Positions 1 to 7,938 of a stretch of 64,000 bases of DNA are shown one piece after another; the stretch's first letter is position 1; each line of letters opens with the position of its first letter. The translations under genes were made by a program, and so were the position numbers. The stretch is from Streptomyces sp. CB02056 (lineage in GTDB: Bacteria > Actinomycetota > Actinomycetes > Streptomycetales > Streptomycetaceae), in assembly GCF_001905545.1 (NCBI RefSeq), contig NZ_LIPD01000015.1, positions 62,001 to 126,000 of the forward strand. Reading direction: 5' to 3'. Below the pieces are notes generated by a model. It saw only the letters and a list, made by a program, of their open reading frames with translations, was not told the origin of the DNA and did not search any database.

Positions 1-218
1 AAGATCACGGTCGCCACGCCGGACATCATGATCGCGAGGTTCGGGTCGAGCCCCATCAGCACGGGCGCCACGAAGCTCGCCCCGAACATCGCCACCACGT
101 GCTGGGCGCCCAGGCCTACCGTGCGGGGCCAGGAGAGCCGTTCGTCGGGACGGACCACCGCCCCCGGCGCGGGCGTACGCCCGTCGCCGTGCAGCTTCCA
201 GCGCACGCCGAGATCCAT
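1..218 (-). CDS. Uracil/xanthine permease (NCS2 family), N-terminal fragment
   Basis: The reverse strand encodes the first 72 residues of a nucleobase:cation symporter-2 family permease; the rest lies beyond the window edge. The fragment starts MDLGVRWKLHGDGR and continues through WPRTVGLGAQHVVAMFGASF into a hydrophobic first membrane helix with VLMGLDPNLAIMMSGVATV. This is the typical beginning of bacterial UraA/PyrP-type permeases (the QHVVAMFGA segment). Members import uracil or xanthine across the cytoplasmic membrane. The start is the ATG complementary to 216-218, which has only a weak purine-rich ribosome binding site. Confidence 0.85.
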   Translation of the reverse strand, partial: MDLGVRWKLHGDGRTPAPGAVVRPDERLSWPRTVGLGAQHVVAMFGASFVAPVLMGLDPNLAIMMSGVATVI

Positions 219-415
219 GGTGTTTCGCTTTCTCTGTACTTCCGAGGAACTGTCCGCACCATTGTGGTGGCCGCCGGGTGCCCTGGCGATCACCCGGCCC
301 GCGCGTGAGCTGCGCGGACGTGTGGTAACAGCCGTCGGAGTCGGTTCCTCCGCTTGGTCCCGGCCCGCCCGGCGCGGGCGGTTCGTCCGGTTCGCCGGGC
401 TCGGCTTCCGAGGGC
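219..415. other. Intergenic region upstream of the permease
   Basis: This 197-bp stretch lies between the permease start and the stop of the XRE gene, both on the minus strand. It should carry the permease promoter and the terminator of the XRE gene. I see no convincing gene, riboswitch or strong hairpin in it. Confidence 0.5.
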
Positions 416-1873
416 TCAGCGCGGCCGGCGCTCCCACTCGCTGCCGCCCAACGGGTAGTCGTAGCCCGGCCGCCCGGTGGCCCCGCTGGTACGGAACGGC
501 GTGTTGCCCGCGGCGACGCGCATCGTGCCCTTGCGCCCGCCGCTGGACCAGTCCAGGGTCAGCTCCCAGCGCACGTCGTGCGCCCGGGTGCGCGCGGTGA
601 CGTAGAAGACCTCGGGATCGGACTCGCTGACCTTGCGCGGGAAGGAGCGCTGCCCGCCCCGGGCGGTGACCGTCGGACTGCCGCTGTCCAGGTCGATGTC
701 GAAGGAGGCGCTCTCCACCCCGCCGCCGCAGCCCACCCCCATCGCGTAGTCGTTCCAGGGGAGCGGCGCGCCCTTGGTCACGACCCGTACGTGCAGCGCC
801 TCCAGGACGACGGTGTCCTTCCCGGTGCCCTGGACGGTCAGCGCGACCCGCTGCTCCCCGGAGGCGACCGCGCCGTACGCGGCGGCCCAGCGCGGCGCCT
901 CCGGCTCGTTGGCGGGCGGGCCGACCTGCTGGGGCGGGCTGTCGACGAGGAAGTGCTGGTAGCACGGGTTCTCGTAGACGTAGGGGCGGGTCGCGATCCT
1001 CAGCGGCGCCGGGTCGGTGGTGGCGGTGGCGGTGGGCGAGGCGCTCGCGGAGACGCCCGGGCCGGCCTCACCGGCCCCGCCCGGGTCGGAGCTGGTGAGG
1101 CCGGAACCGGCCGCGGTGCCGGGCGCGGAGTCGGAGGGCGAGGGGGCGGCGGAGGGCGCCTGGCCCGCGCCGCCCGGGGGAGTGGACGCGGAGGCGCCCG
1201 GCGTCGAGGGCCCGGCACCGCCCGGCTGGCCGGTGTCGGTGGCCACCGCCTCGGCGGCGCCGGCCGGGCGCTGGTCGGCGGCCGCCTCCGCGCTCCCACC
1301 GTTGGCCCCGTTCCCGTGCCCGCCGGAGGGGACGAGGCTGAAGGCCACCGCCCCCAGCACGGCCGCCGCGGTGACGGCGGCCAGCAGCACCCGGCGCCGG
1401 CCCCGCCCCGGCGCGGGGCCCCCGGACGGCACGCCGACGGCGACCGGCTCGTCGCCCCCGCCGTCCGGCGGCCCGTCCGGCGCCGGCTCGGACGGCGCCG
1501 GCCCGGTGTCCGCCTCCCGTACGGGCTCCGGGACGGGAGCGGGTACGGCCGCAGGTACGGCGGCGGCAGCGGCCGCGGAGGCCCCCGCCTCCTGCCCCGG
1601 CCGGGCCCGGCGCGCCCCGTCGGCCAGGATCCAGCGCCGGTGCAGTTCCATCAGCTCCTGCGGCGTCGCCCGGCAGAGCCGCGCCAGGCGGTCCAGCGGC
1701 GCGAACTCGGGCGGCACCACGGCGCCGATGCAGTAGCGGTGCAGCGTCGAGGTGCTCAGGTGCAGGCGCTTGGCCAGCGTCCCGTAGCTGAGCCCCGAAC
1801 GCTCCTTCAGTTCCCCCAGCAGTGCCGCGAGATCGTCCGCCGCCGGGCTCCCCGTCGCGTGCGGCATTCCCAT
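416..1873 (-). CDS. Membrane-anchored XRE-family HTH protein
   Basis: A 485-aa protein. An N-terminal helix-turn-helix (about residues 12-65; GLSYGTLAKRLHLSTSTLHRY) is followed by a Pro/Ala-rich stretch, one membrane segment (RRRVLLAAVTAAAVLGAVAF, about residues 180-200), a long Ser/Gly/Pro-rich linker and a C-terminal domain of about 170 residues with paired cysteines that should lie outside the membrane. This layout suggests a regulator that senses an extracytoplasmic signal; the ligand is unknown. The start at 1873 is chosen because a GGGGG tract lies about 8 nt upstream; longer in-frame starts up to 1918 lack one. It is divergent from the DUF4232 lipoprotein gene, 181 bp away. Confidence 0.8.
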   Translation of the reverse strand: MGMPHATGSPAADDLAALLGELKERSGLSYGTLAKRLHLSTSTLHRYCIGAVVPPEFAPLDRLARLCRATPQELMELHRRWILADGARRARPGQEAGASAAAAAAVPAAVPAPVPEPVREADTGPAPSEPAPDGPPDGGGDEPVAVGVPSGGPAPGRGRRRVLLAAVTAAAVLGAVAFSLVPSGGHGNGANGGSAEAAADQRPAGAAEAVATDTGQPGGAGPSTPGASASTPPGGAGQAPSAAPSPSDSAPGTAAGSGLTSSDPGGAGEAGPGVSASASPTATATTDPAPLRIATRPYVYENPCYQHFLVDSPPQQVGPPANEPEAPRWAAAYGAVASGEQRVALTVQGTGKDTVVLEALHVRVVTKGAPLPWNDYAMGVGCGGGVESASFDIDLDSGSPTVTARGGQRSFPRKVSESDPEVFYVTARTRAHDVRWELTLDWSSGGRKGTMRVAAGNTPFRTSGATGRPGYDYPLGGSEWERRPR

Positions 1874-2054
1874 CGTCCAACCCCCATGTCTCATCCCCGT
1901 GTTCCAGGGCCCCGGCATCCCCCCTGCTCAGGGCCCCTCCCAGTGTCCCAGCGTCCCTGACCGGCCGTTGACCGTGGCGGCTGGGACGGGCCACCGGGCA
2001 GGCTCCGGTCATCCAAGCACCACACCGAACGATCTTCGAAGAGGCCACGCCCAC

Positions 2055-2801
2055 ATGCTCGGCATCCGCACCGCCCGTACCTCCCGCACCCGCCTCCTGG
2101 CCGCCGTCGCGACCGCCGCGCTCGCCGCGCTCACCCTGACGGCGTGCAACGACGACGCGGGGGACGCGGGCGGCAAGGGGACCTCCGCGAACTCCCCGGC
2201 GCCCACCGCCCCGCCCGCCGCGAGCGCCCCCGCCCCGGCGGCCCCCGCCCCCGCACCCGCCACCGGTGCCCCCGCCGCGACCGGCGCCCCGGCCCAGACC
2301 GGCTCGCCCGCCTCCGCCAAGCCCTCCGCGAAGGCCCCCGCCGCCCCGAAGCCCCCGAGCCTCGCGGACGGCAAGGCCGTCACCTGTGAGGGTTCCGTCA
2401 CCAAGACCGTCGCGGCCCCGCTGACCCGCCCGGTCAACCACCTGCTGCTGACCGTCACCAACACCGGCAGCGCCCCCTGCTACCTCTACGGCTACCCGGC
2501 CGTGCGCTTCGGCGAGGCCCAGTCGGTGCCGCCGGTCATCGAGGACTCCAAGCCGCAGGCCGTCGTCACGCTCAAGCCCGGCGAGTCCGGCTACGCCTCG
2601 GTGAACCTGTCCGCCACCGACGGCAGCGGCGGCCACGGCCGCACCGAGACCTCGCTGGCCGTCTACTTCCACGGCCCCTCCGGCAACGAGAGCGTCGGCG
2701 CGGGAAGCAACCCTTCGCTGCCCGCCAAGGGTCTGTACATCGACGACTCGCTCAAGGTCAGCTACTGGCAGCAGTCCATGGACGACGCCGTCACCTCGTA
2801 G
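2055..2801 (+). CDS. Secreted lipoprotein with DUF4232 domain
   Basis: A 248-aa exported lipoprotein. A twin-arginine-poor signal peptide (RTRLLAAVATAALAALTLTA) ends in the lipobox LTAC, so Cys lipidation is expected. An Ala/Pro-rich linker follows, and then a DUF4232 domain of about 135 residues (VTCEGSVTKTV, NTGSAPCYLYGYPAV, LKPGESGYASV), with the two cysteines typical of the family. DUF4232 has no established function. The start ATG at 2055 has GAAGAGG about 10 nt upstream; a longer in-frame opening to 1899 has no signal peptide and is rejected. Divergent from the membrane XRE gene, which may regulate it. Confidence 0.85.
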   Translation: MLGIRTARTSRTRLLAAVATAALAALTLTACNDDAGDAGGKGTSANSPAPTAPPAASAPAPAAPAPAPATGAPAATGAPAQTGSPASAKPSAKAPAAPKPPSLADGKAVTCEGSVTKTVAAPLTRPVNHLLLTVTNTGSAPCYLYGYPAVRFGEAQSVPPVIEDSKPQAVVTLKPGESGYASVNLSATDGSGGHGRTETSLAVYFHGPSGNESVGAGSNPSLPAKGLYIDDSLKVSYWQQSMDDAVTS

Positions 2802-2908
2802 TCCCCGGACCAGGCGGGGCGGCGGGGCCGGTGCCCGCCGCCCCGCCGCCCGCGGTGCGCCGCCCCGCCCGTTCGTGGGCGACGCTCCGCGACCGACGGA
2901 TCGCGTGC

Positions 2909-2927
2909 TGTCATATGCTTGTCATAT
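2909..2927 (+). promoter_or_regulatory. 11-bp-spaced direct repeat, candidate SARP/AfsR binding site
   Basis: The octamer TGTCATAT occurs twice, at 2909-2916 and 2920-2927, with an exact 11-bp period, starting 41 bp before the SARP-type regulator start at 2950. SARP proteins are known to bind heptameric direct repeats with 11-bp spacing, so autoregulation is a reasonable inference. The second copy also resembles a -10 element (TATACA). Confidence 0.5.
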
Positions 2928-2949
2928 ACATCTGATCCAAGGGGGGTGC

Positions 2950-5900
2950 GTGGAGTTCCGACTGCTGGGCTCGGTGACCGTGGTGGCCGCGGACGGCCGC
3001 GAGCTTCCGGCCGGATCGGCCAAGCGCCGCAGCCTGCTGGCCATGCTCCTGCTGAACCCCGGAGCACCGGTCACGGTCGAGCGGCTCACCGAGACCCTCT
3101 GGGACGAGGAACCGCCCCGGCACTCGCGCACCGTCATCCACAACCACGTCTCCGGGCTGCGCTCCCTGCTCACCGCCCACGACGCCCCCGCCGCCGGCGT
3201 CGAACTCGTCACCGACAACGGCGCCTACCGGCTGCGGACACCCGACCAGGCCGTGGACACCGTACGGTTCGACCGCCTGGTGGCCCGCGCCCGCTCCCTG
3301 GACGACGCCGCCCGGGCCGCCGCCGACCTGCGCGAGGCACTCGCCCTGTGGCGGGGCCCCGCCCTGGCCGGCACCACCGCCGGCCTGCCGCTGCAGTCCG
3401 CCGCCCGGGCCCTGGAGGAACGGCGGCTGGCCGCCGTCGAGGACCTGGCCCGCGCCCACGGCCGGCTCGGCGACCACTGCGCGGCCGCCGGCCTCCTGCA
3501 CACCGAGGCCACCGCCGACCCGCTGCGCGAACCGCTGGTCGCCCACCTCATGCACGCGCTCGGCCGCGCGGGGCGCCGCTCCGAGGCCCTCGACTGGTTC
3601 CACCGCACCCGCCGGGCCCTCGCCGAGGAACTCGGCATCGACCCCGGACCGGAACTCACCGACGCCTACGCCCGCCTGCTGCGCACCGACACCCCGCCGA
3701 GCCGCCCCGACGCCGCCCCGCGCCCCGCCCTGCCGCCGGGCCGCTCCGACCGGGTGCCGCCCGCCCGGCACCCGAGCGACCAGGAACCGCCGGACCGCCT
3801 GGCGTCCGACCGCCCGGCCTTCGACCCCGTGCCGCCCACGCGGGTCCCCACCGTCGGCGGCCTGGCCTCCGTCCCCGACCAGCGGCCCGCCCCCGCACCC
3901 GCACCCGCGCTCGCACCGGTCACCGCCCGCCCCCCGGCAGCACCCGCCGCCACCGCCGCGCAGCACACCCCCTGGCCCTTCCCCCGCCGCCCGCGCGGCT
4001 TCGCCGGCCGGGAGGACGAACTGGCCGCGCTCGACCGGGCCACCGCCGCCCCCGGCGCCGTCGCCCTGCTCACCGGCGGCGCCGGCGTCGGCAAGACCAC
4101 CCTCGCCCTGTCCTGGGCGCACCGCCGCCACCAGGACTTCCCCGACGGCCGGCTCTTCGTCGACCTGTGCGGCCACAGCCCGCTGCCCGAGCGCGACACC
4201 GCCGCCGTCCTGCGCGAACTGCTGCTCGCCCTGGGCCTGCCCGTCGAGCGGATGCCCGCCACCGCCGAGGCGATGGGCGCCCGCTACCGCGAACTGACCG
4301 CCGGGCGCCGGATGCTGATCGTCCTGGACAACGCCCGCCGCTCCGACCAGGTGCGCCCGCTGCTGCCCGACGGCGACGACTGCGTCACCCTGGTCACCAG
4401 CCGCGACCGGCTCGGCGGCCTGGTCGCCTCCGACGCCGCCCGCCCCGTGCCACTCGCCGAACTCTCCTCCCCGCAGGCCGTCACCCTGCTCGCCGCGACC
4501 CTCGGCCCCGACCTGGTCGCCGCCGAACCCGAGGCCGCCGCCCGCCTGGCCGACCTGTGCGACGGCCTGCCGCTGGCCCTGCGGCTGGCCGCCGCCCGCC
4601 TGGCCACCGGCCCGGCCCGCGCGCTGGCCGCCCTCGCCGACGAACTCGCCGACGAGCAGGACCGCCTGGACCTCCTCGACGTCGAGGACACCAGCGTCGC
4701 CGCCGCGCTCGCCCTGACCGTCCAGCACCTGGGCGAACCCGCCCGCCGGACGTTCCGCAGCCTCGGCGCCCACACCGGCGCCACCCTCGACAGCCGCACC
4801 GCCGCCGCCCTGGCCGGCTGCCGCCCCGACGAGGCCGCCGCCGCCCTCGCCCAACTGGCCACCGCCCACCTGATCGTGCAGATCGGCCGGGACGCCTACA
4901 CCCTGCACGACCTGGTCCGCCTCTACGCCCGCAGCCTGCCCGGCGACACCGACACCCAGGTGCTGCCCCGCCTGCTCGACCACCTGCTCAACACCCTCCT
5001 CACCGCCTGCGCCGCCGCCGAACCGGGCAGCGAACCGTGCTGCGCCCTGCCGCCCGGCACCCGCCGCCCCGCCGAGGTCCGCCCCTTCCCCGACCGGGCG
5101 AGCGCCCTCGCCTGGTACGCCGCCGAACGCGACACCCTGCGCGGCGCCGTCGAGGCGGCCGTCGCCGCCGGACTGCACGACCGCGCCTGGCGCCTGGTGC
5201 TGCTCCAGTGGCCGCTGATCGTCTGGCAGGTCCGGGACGGCTGGGCGCCGCTGCTCGAACACGGCCTGGCCGCCGCCGAGGCCGACCGCGACCCCGGCGC
5301 CCAGTCCCGCGCCCGGGCCCTGCTCGGCTGGGTCCTGCTGGAGGAGGGCCGCCCCGACCAGGCCCTCGACCACCTGGAACGCGCCCCCGACCTCGCCGCC
5401 CGGGCCGGCGACGGCTGCGCCCAGGCCGTCGCCCTGGTCAACCACGCCGTCGCGCTCGCCCGCCACGGCGACCACACCGGCCGGGCCCGGGTGCACGGCC
5501 TGCTGCTGAAGGCCCTGTCCCTGGCCGAACGGGCCGGCCGCGCCGACCTCGTCGGCCTCGCCCGCCAGTACCTGGCCCACGAGTGCCTGGCCGCCGGCGC
5601 CCACGAGGAGGCCGCCCAGCACGCCGCCCGCGGCCTGGCCGTCGCCGAACCGCCCTTCCCGGTCACCCGCCGGGTGGTCCTGCAGACCCTCTACGGCCGC
5701 GCCCTGGCCGCCACCGGCCACCCCGAGGAGGCCGCCCGCCACCTCGGCGCCGCGCTGCGCACCGCCCGCGCGCACCAGTACGGGGAGGGCGAGTCGGAGG
5801 CGGGCGCCGCGCTGCGCGCCCTGTCGGACGGCGGCGCCGCGGTGGCCGGCGCCGTCGCGCCCGCCGTCGCGTCGCCGGGCACCGCGGCGCCCGGCACGGC

Positions 5901-5961
5901 CGTGCACGCCACCGCCCCCGGCGGCCCGGCGTACGCGCGGCCGTCGACCTACCCGCGCTGA
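2950..5961 (+). CDS. AfsR/SARP-family regulator with BTAD, NB-ARC and TPR-like regions
   Basis: A 1003-aa multidomain transcriptional activator. Residues 1-95 form an OmpR-like winged helix (MEFRLLGSVTVVAADGRELP; KRRSLLAMLLLNPGAPV). Residues 98-245 are the bacterial transcriptional activation domain (VDTVRFDRLVARARSLDDA to ELGIDPGPELTDAYARLL). A Pro-rich linker runs to about 345. An NB-ARC ATPase follows, with P-loop GGAGVGKTT (about 374-382) and Walker B MLIVLDNA (about 455), then a helical TPR-like C-terminus (GWVLLEEGRPDQALDHLERA). This is the architecture of AfsR, which integrates signals and switches on secondary metabolism. The start is GTG 2950 behind an AAGGGGGG ribosome binding site; the track opens earlier at 2875 without one. 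No biosynthetic cluster adjoins it, so it may be pleiotropic. Confidence 0.9.
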   Translation: MEFRLLGSVTVVAADGRELPAGSAKRRSLLAMLLLNPGAPVTVERLTETLWDEEPPRHSRTVIHNHVSGLRSLLTAHDAPAAGVELVTDNGAYRLRTPDQAVDTVRFDRLVARARSLDDAARAAADLREALALWRGPALAGTTAGLPLQSAARALEERRLAAVEDLARAHGRLGDHCAAAGLLHTEATADPLREPLVAHLMHALGRAGRRSEALDWFHRTRRALAEELGIDPGPELTDAYARLLRTDTPPSRPDAAPRPALPPGRSDRVPPARHPSDQEPPDRLASDRPAFDPVPPTRVPTVGGLASVPDQRPAPAPAPALAPVTARPPAAPAATAAQHTPWPFPRRPRGFAGREDELAALDRATAAPGAVALLTGGAGVGKTTLALSWAHRRHQDFPDGRLFVDLCGHSPLPERDTAAVLRELLLALGLPVERMPATAEAMGARYRELTAGRRMLIVLDNARRSDQVRPLLPDGDDCVTLVTSRDRLGGLVASDAARPVPLAELSSPQAVTLLAATLGPDLVAAEPEAAARLADLCDGLPLALRLAAARLATGPARALAALADELADEQDRLDLLDVEDTSVAAALALTVQHLGEPARRTFRSLGAHTGATLDSRTAAALAGCRPDEAAAALAQLATAHLIVQIGRDAYTLHDLVRLYARSLPGDTDTQVLPRLLDHLLNTLLTACAAAEPGSEPCCALPPGTRRPAEVRPFPDRASALAWYAAERDTLRGAVEAAVAAGLHDRAWRLVLLQWPLIVWQVRDGWAPLLEHGLAAAEADRDPGAQSRARALLGWVLLEEGRPDQALDHLERAPDLAARAGDGCAQAVALVNHAVALARHGDHTGRARVHGLLLKALSLAERAGRADLVGLARQYLAHECLAAGAHEEAAQHAARGLAVAEPPFPVTRRVVLQTLYGRALAATGHPEEAARHLGAALRTARAHQYGEGESEAGAALRALSDGGAAVAGAVAPAVASPGTAAPGTAVHATAPGGPAYARPSTYPR

Positions 5962-6124
5962 CCGGACCCTCGCCGACCGGACCCGCGCTGACCGGACCCA
6001 CCGCCGGCGGCCGGGCACCCCCGCGCAGCACTGGCGGGCCCGCCCGAAGGGAAGGATGGACACAACGGGGGAAGCCCGGGCAGCGGGCGAAGCCGGCACA
6101 CCACCTGCCCGAGGGGGATGCGCG

Positions 6125-6610
6125 ATGACCACGCCGCCGGAGCCGAACCGTCGGTCCGAACTGCTGGAGCTGTACCTGCTCGCCGTGGAGATGGCCGACC
6201 GGGTCTCGGCCCGCCGGGGCAGCGCCAACACCTTCTTCCTGTCCGTGCAGACCGCGCTGGTCACCCTGATCGGCTTCGGCATACCGAAGTTGTCCGAGTC
6301 CCCGTGGTGGGTGCCGACCGCCGTCGCGCTGGCCGGCATCACCCTCTCCGGCGCCTGGTGGATGCAGCTGCGCAGCTACCGGGACCTCAACGGCGCCAAG
6401 TTCCAGGTCATCAACAGCCTGGAGGAGAAGCTGTCCGCGCGGATCTACACCGACGAGTGGGACGCCCTCAGGAACACCGCGGCGGCCGGCCGGCGCCACC
6501 GGCACTACACCGAACTCGGCACCACGGAACGGCTCGTGCCGATGATATTCGCGGCGGCCCATCTGATCCTGCTCACCGGCACGCTCGTCAGCGGCACACT
6601 GGCCGTATGA
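6125..6610 (+). CDS. RipA-family / SLATT-like multi-pass membrane protein
   Basis: A 161-aa protein with three predicted membrane segments: about residues 35-56 (TFFLSVQTALVTLIGFGIP), 62-83 (WWVPTAVALAGITLSGAWW) and 137-160 (VPMIFAAAHLILLTGTLVSG). Conserved-looking soluble motifs lie between them (VSARRGSANTFF; YRDLNGAKFQVINSLEEKL). The pattern fits the RipA family of octameric membrane proteins and the related SLATT-type effectors. ATG 6125 follows GAGGGGGATGCGC. The next gene overlaps its stop by ATGA, so the two are translationally coupled. The cellular role is unknown; SLATT proteins elsewhere act as membrane effectors of conflict systems, which is inference here. Confidence 0.75.
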   Translation: MTTPPEPNRRSELLELYLLAVEMADRVSARRGSANTFFLSVQTALVTLIGFGIPKLSESPWWVPTAVALAGITLSGAWWMQLRSYRDLNGAKFQVINSLEEKLSARIYTDEWDALRNTAAAGRRHRHYTELGTTERLVPMIFAAAHLILLTGTLVSGTLAV

Positions 6611-6909
6611 GCCACCTCGACCCCATCGCCGACCTGATCCGCTCCTGCCTGCCCACGGAGGCCAGACCCCCCGAGGGCGCCGACGACCTGTTCCGCCTCT
6701 ACGCCGTGCTGCTCCAGGCCAAGGGCGAGCAGGTCACCGACGAGGACGTCCACAACGCCTGGACGGCCTGGACCCAGACCACCGACGACACCCACCGGGC
6801 CCTGGTGCCCTTCCACGACCTCGACGCCCGCACCCGCGCCCTGGACGCCCCGTACACCCTCGCCATCCGCACCGCCGCCCGCCGGCTCCACCGCCCCGCC
6901 ACGGCCTGA
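6607..6909 (+). CDS. Small cytosolic partner protein, possibly RyR-domain-like
   Basis: A 100-aa soluble protein whose ATG (6607) overlaps the stop of the upstream membrane protein gene (ATGA). Recognisable stretches are PEGADDLFRLYAVLLQAKG, VTDEDVHNAWTAW, HRALVPFHDLD and ALDAPYTLAIRTAA. The order 'HNAW ... H..LVPF..L....(R)..D' resembles the bacterial RyR-domain pattern, but I cannot confirm this without a profile search. Strict coupling to a membrane protein suggests a complex or a sensor-effector pair. A GC-rich hairpin at 6953-6991 ends the unit. Confidence 0.6.
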   Translation: MSHLDPIADLIRSCLPTEARPPEGADDLFRLYAVLLQAKGEQVTDEDVHNAWTAWTQTTDDTHRALVPFHDLDARTRALDAPYTLAIRTAARRLHRPATA

Positions 6910-6952
6910 GGACGGCCGCGGCCCGAGGACGGCCGCAGCCGGGGGACGGCGA

Positions 6953-6991
6953 CGGGCCCGCGGCGGGGGAGCGGCCCCGGCCGCGGGCCCG
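6953..6991. terminator. Bidirectional hairpin between convergent genes
   Basis: CGGGCCCGCGG (6953-6963) pairs perfectly with CCGCGGGCCCG (6981-6991). It sits between the end of the small partner gene on the plus strand and the end of the acetyltransferase gene on the minus strand. No T-tract is present, as is common in streptomycetes. Confidence 0.6.
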
Positions 6992-7006
6992 GCACCGTAC
7001 GCGGGA

Positions 7007-7660
7007 TCAGGCGCCGGCTGCACCGGGGGCGGCGGCCGCCAGCTCGTCGACGGTGCCGGACATGACGGTGCGCAGGTGGCGGGTGAGGTGCTCGGCGGGC
7101 CAGTGCCACCAGGCGAGGTCCAGCAGGCGGGCGATGTCGGCCTCGTCGTACCGCAGCCGGATCACCTTGGCCGGGTTGCCGCCGGCGACGGCGTAGTCGG
7201 GGATGTCGGAGGTGACGACGGATCCGGCGGCGACGACGGCGCCGTGGCCGATGCGCACCCCGGGCATGACGGTGACGCGGTAGCCGAGCCACACGTCGTG
7301 GCCGACGACGGTGTCGCCGCGCCCGGGCAGGCCGGTGATCAGGTCGAGGTGCTCGGCCCAGGAGCCGCCCATGATGGGGAAGGGGAAGGTGGAGGGCCCG
7401 TCCATCCGGTGGTTGGCGCCGTTCATGACGAACCGCACCCCGGTGGCGAAGGCGCAGAACCTCCCGATGACGAGCTTCTCCGGCCCGTAGTGGTAGAGCA
7501 CGTTGCGGGTCTGGAAGGCCGTCGGGTCGTCCGGGTCGTCGTAGTACGAGTACTCGCCGACCTCGATCAGCGGCGAGGTGAGCAGCGGCTTGAGGAGCAC
7601 CACCCGGGGCTGTTCGGGGAAGGGGTGCAGCACGGTCGGGTCGGGCACGGCGGGGATCAC
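7007..7660 (-). CDS. Vat/CatB-family xenobiotic O-acetyltransferase (hexapeptide repeat)
   Basis: A 217-aa left-handed beta-helix acetyltransferase of the streptogramin A/chloramphenicol (Vat/CatB) group, which transfers acetyl from acetyl-CoA to a hydroxyl of the antibiotic. Diagnostic features are YSYYDDPDDPTAFQTRNVL, MNGANHRMDGPSTFPFPIMG (the catalytic-His segment), and hexapeptide repeats (DTVVGHDVWLGYRVTVMPGV, GHGAVVAAGSVVTSDIPDYA, GGNPAK). The start is uncertain: GTG 7660 gives the usual family length of about 217, with GAGAG upstream; ATG 7711 would add 17 residues. Whether it confers resistance cannot be told from sequence. Divergent from the phospholipase gene. Confidence 0.85.
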   Translation of the reverse strand: MIPAVPDPTVLHPFPEQPRVVLLKPLLTSPLIEVGEYSYYDDPDDPTAFQTRNVLYHYGPEKLVIGRFCAFATGVRFVMNGANHRMDGPSTFPFPIMGGSWAEHLDLITGLPGRGDTVVGHDVWLGYRVTVMPGVRIGHGAVVAAGSVVTSDIPDYAVAGGNPAKVIRLRYDEADIARLLDLAWWHWPAEHLTRHLRTVMSGTVDELAAAAPGAAGA

Positions 7661-7806
7661 CAGGGGGCACCGCTCTCGTGGTGACGGGACATCAGGGGTT
7701 CCATGATCCATCGGATGGTGCGGCGGTCCGGCGGGTTTTCCCCGCACCGGCCGTCTTCCTTGATCAAATGACGTCAAGTTGTCTGTACAGCTCGGAGCCT
7801 CCTGAC

Positions 7807-7850
7807 GGTCATCGGCCGGTCATCGGACACCACGGCCGCGTCCACCTCGG
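7807..7850 (+). promoter_or_regulatory. PHO box-like direct repeats (candidate PhoP binding site)
   Basis: Exact 11-bp units GGTCATCGGCC (7807-7817) and GGTCATCGGAC (7818-7828) stand in tandem. In the same register a further unit GTCCACCTCGG (7840-7850) follows after one degenerate unit. The Streptomyces PhoP direct-repeat unit is 11 nt with a G(G/T)TCA-type 5' part, so this matches known architecture. It lies about 90-130 bp upstream of a secreted phospholipase C, a typical phosphate-starvation target. Confidence 0.65.
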
Positions 7851-7938
7851 TCTCGTACACATAACGGGTCCGGTCCGAACCGCGCGGCCGGCCCCCGTAC
7901 CGAAGACCCGCGGTCCGTCAGCAAGGAGCCCCACCCCC

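Noticed and set aside
2911..6342. Open minus-strand frame of over 1100 codons opposite the AfsR-like gene
   Set aside because: It mirrors the GC-biased codons of the real gene on the plus strand, has Gly/Ala/Gln-rich low-complexity translation and no domain.
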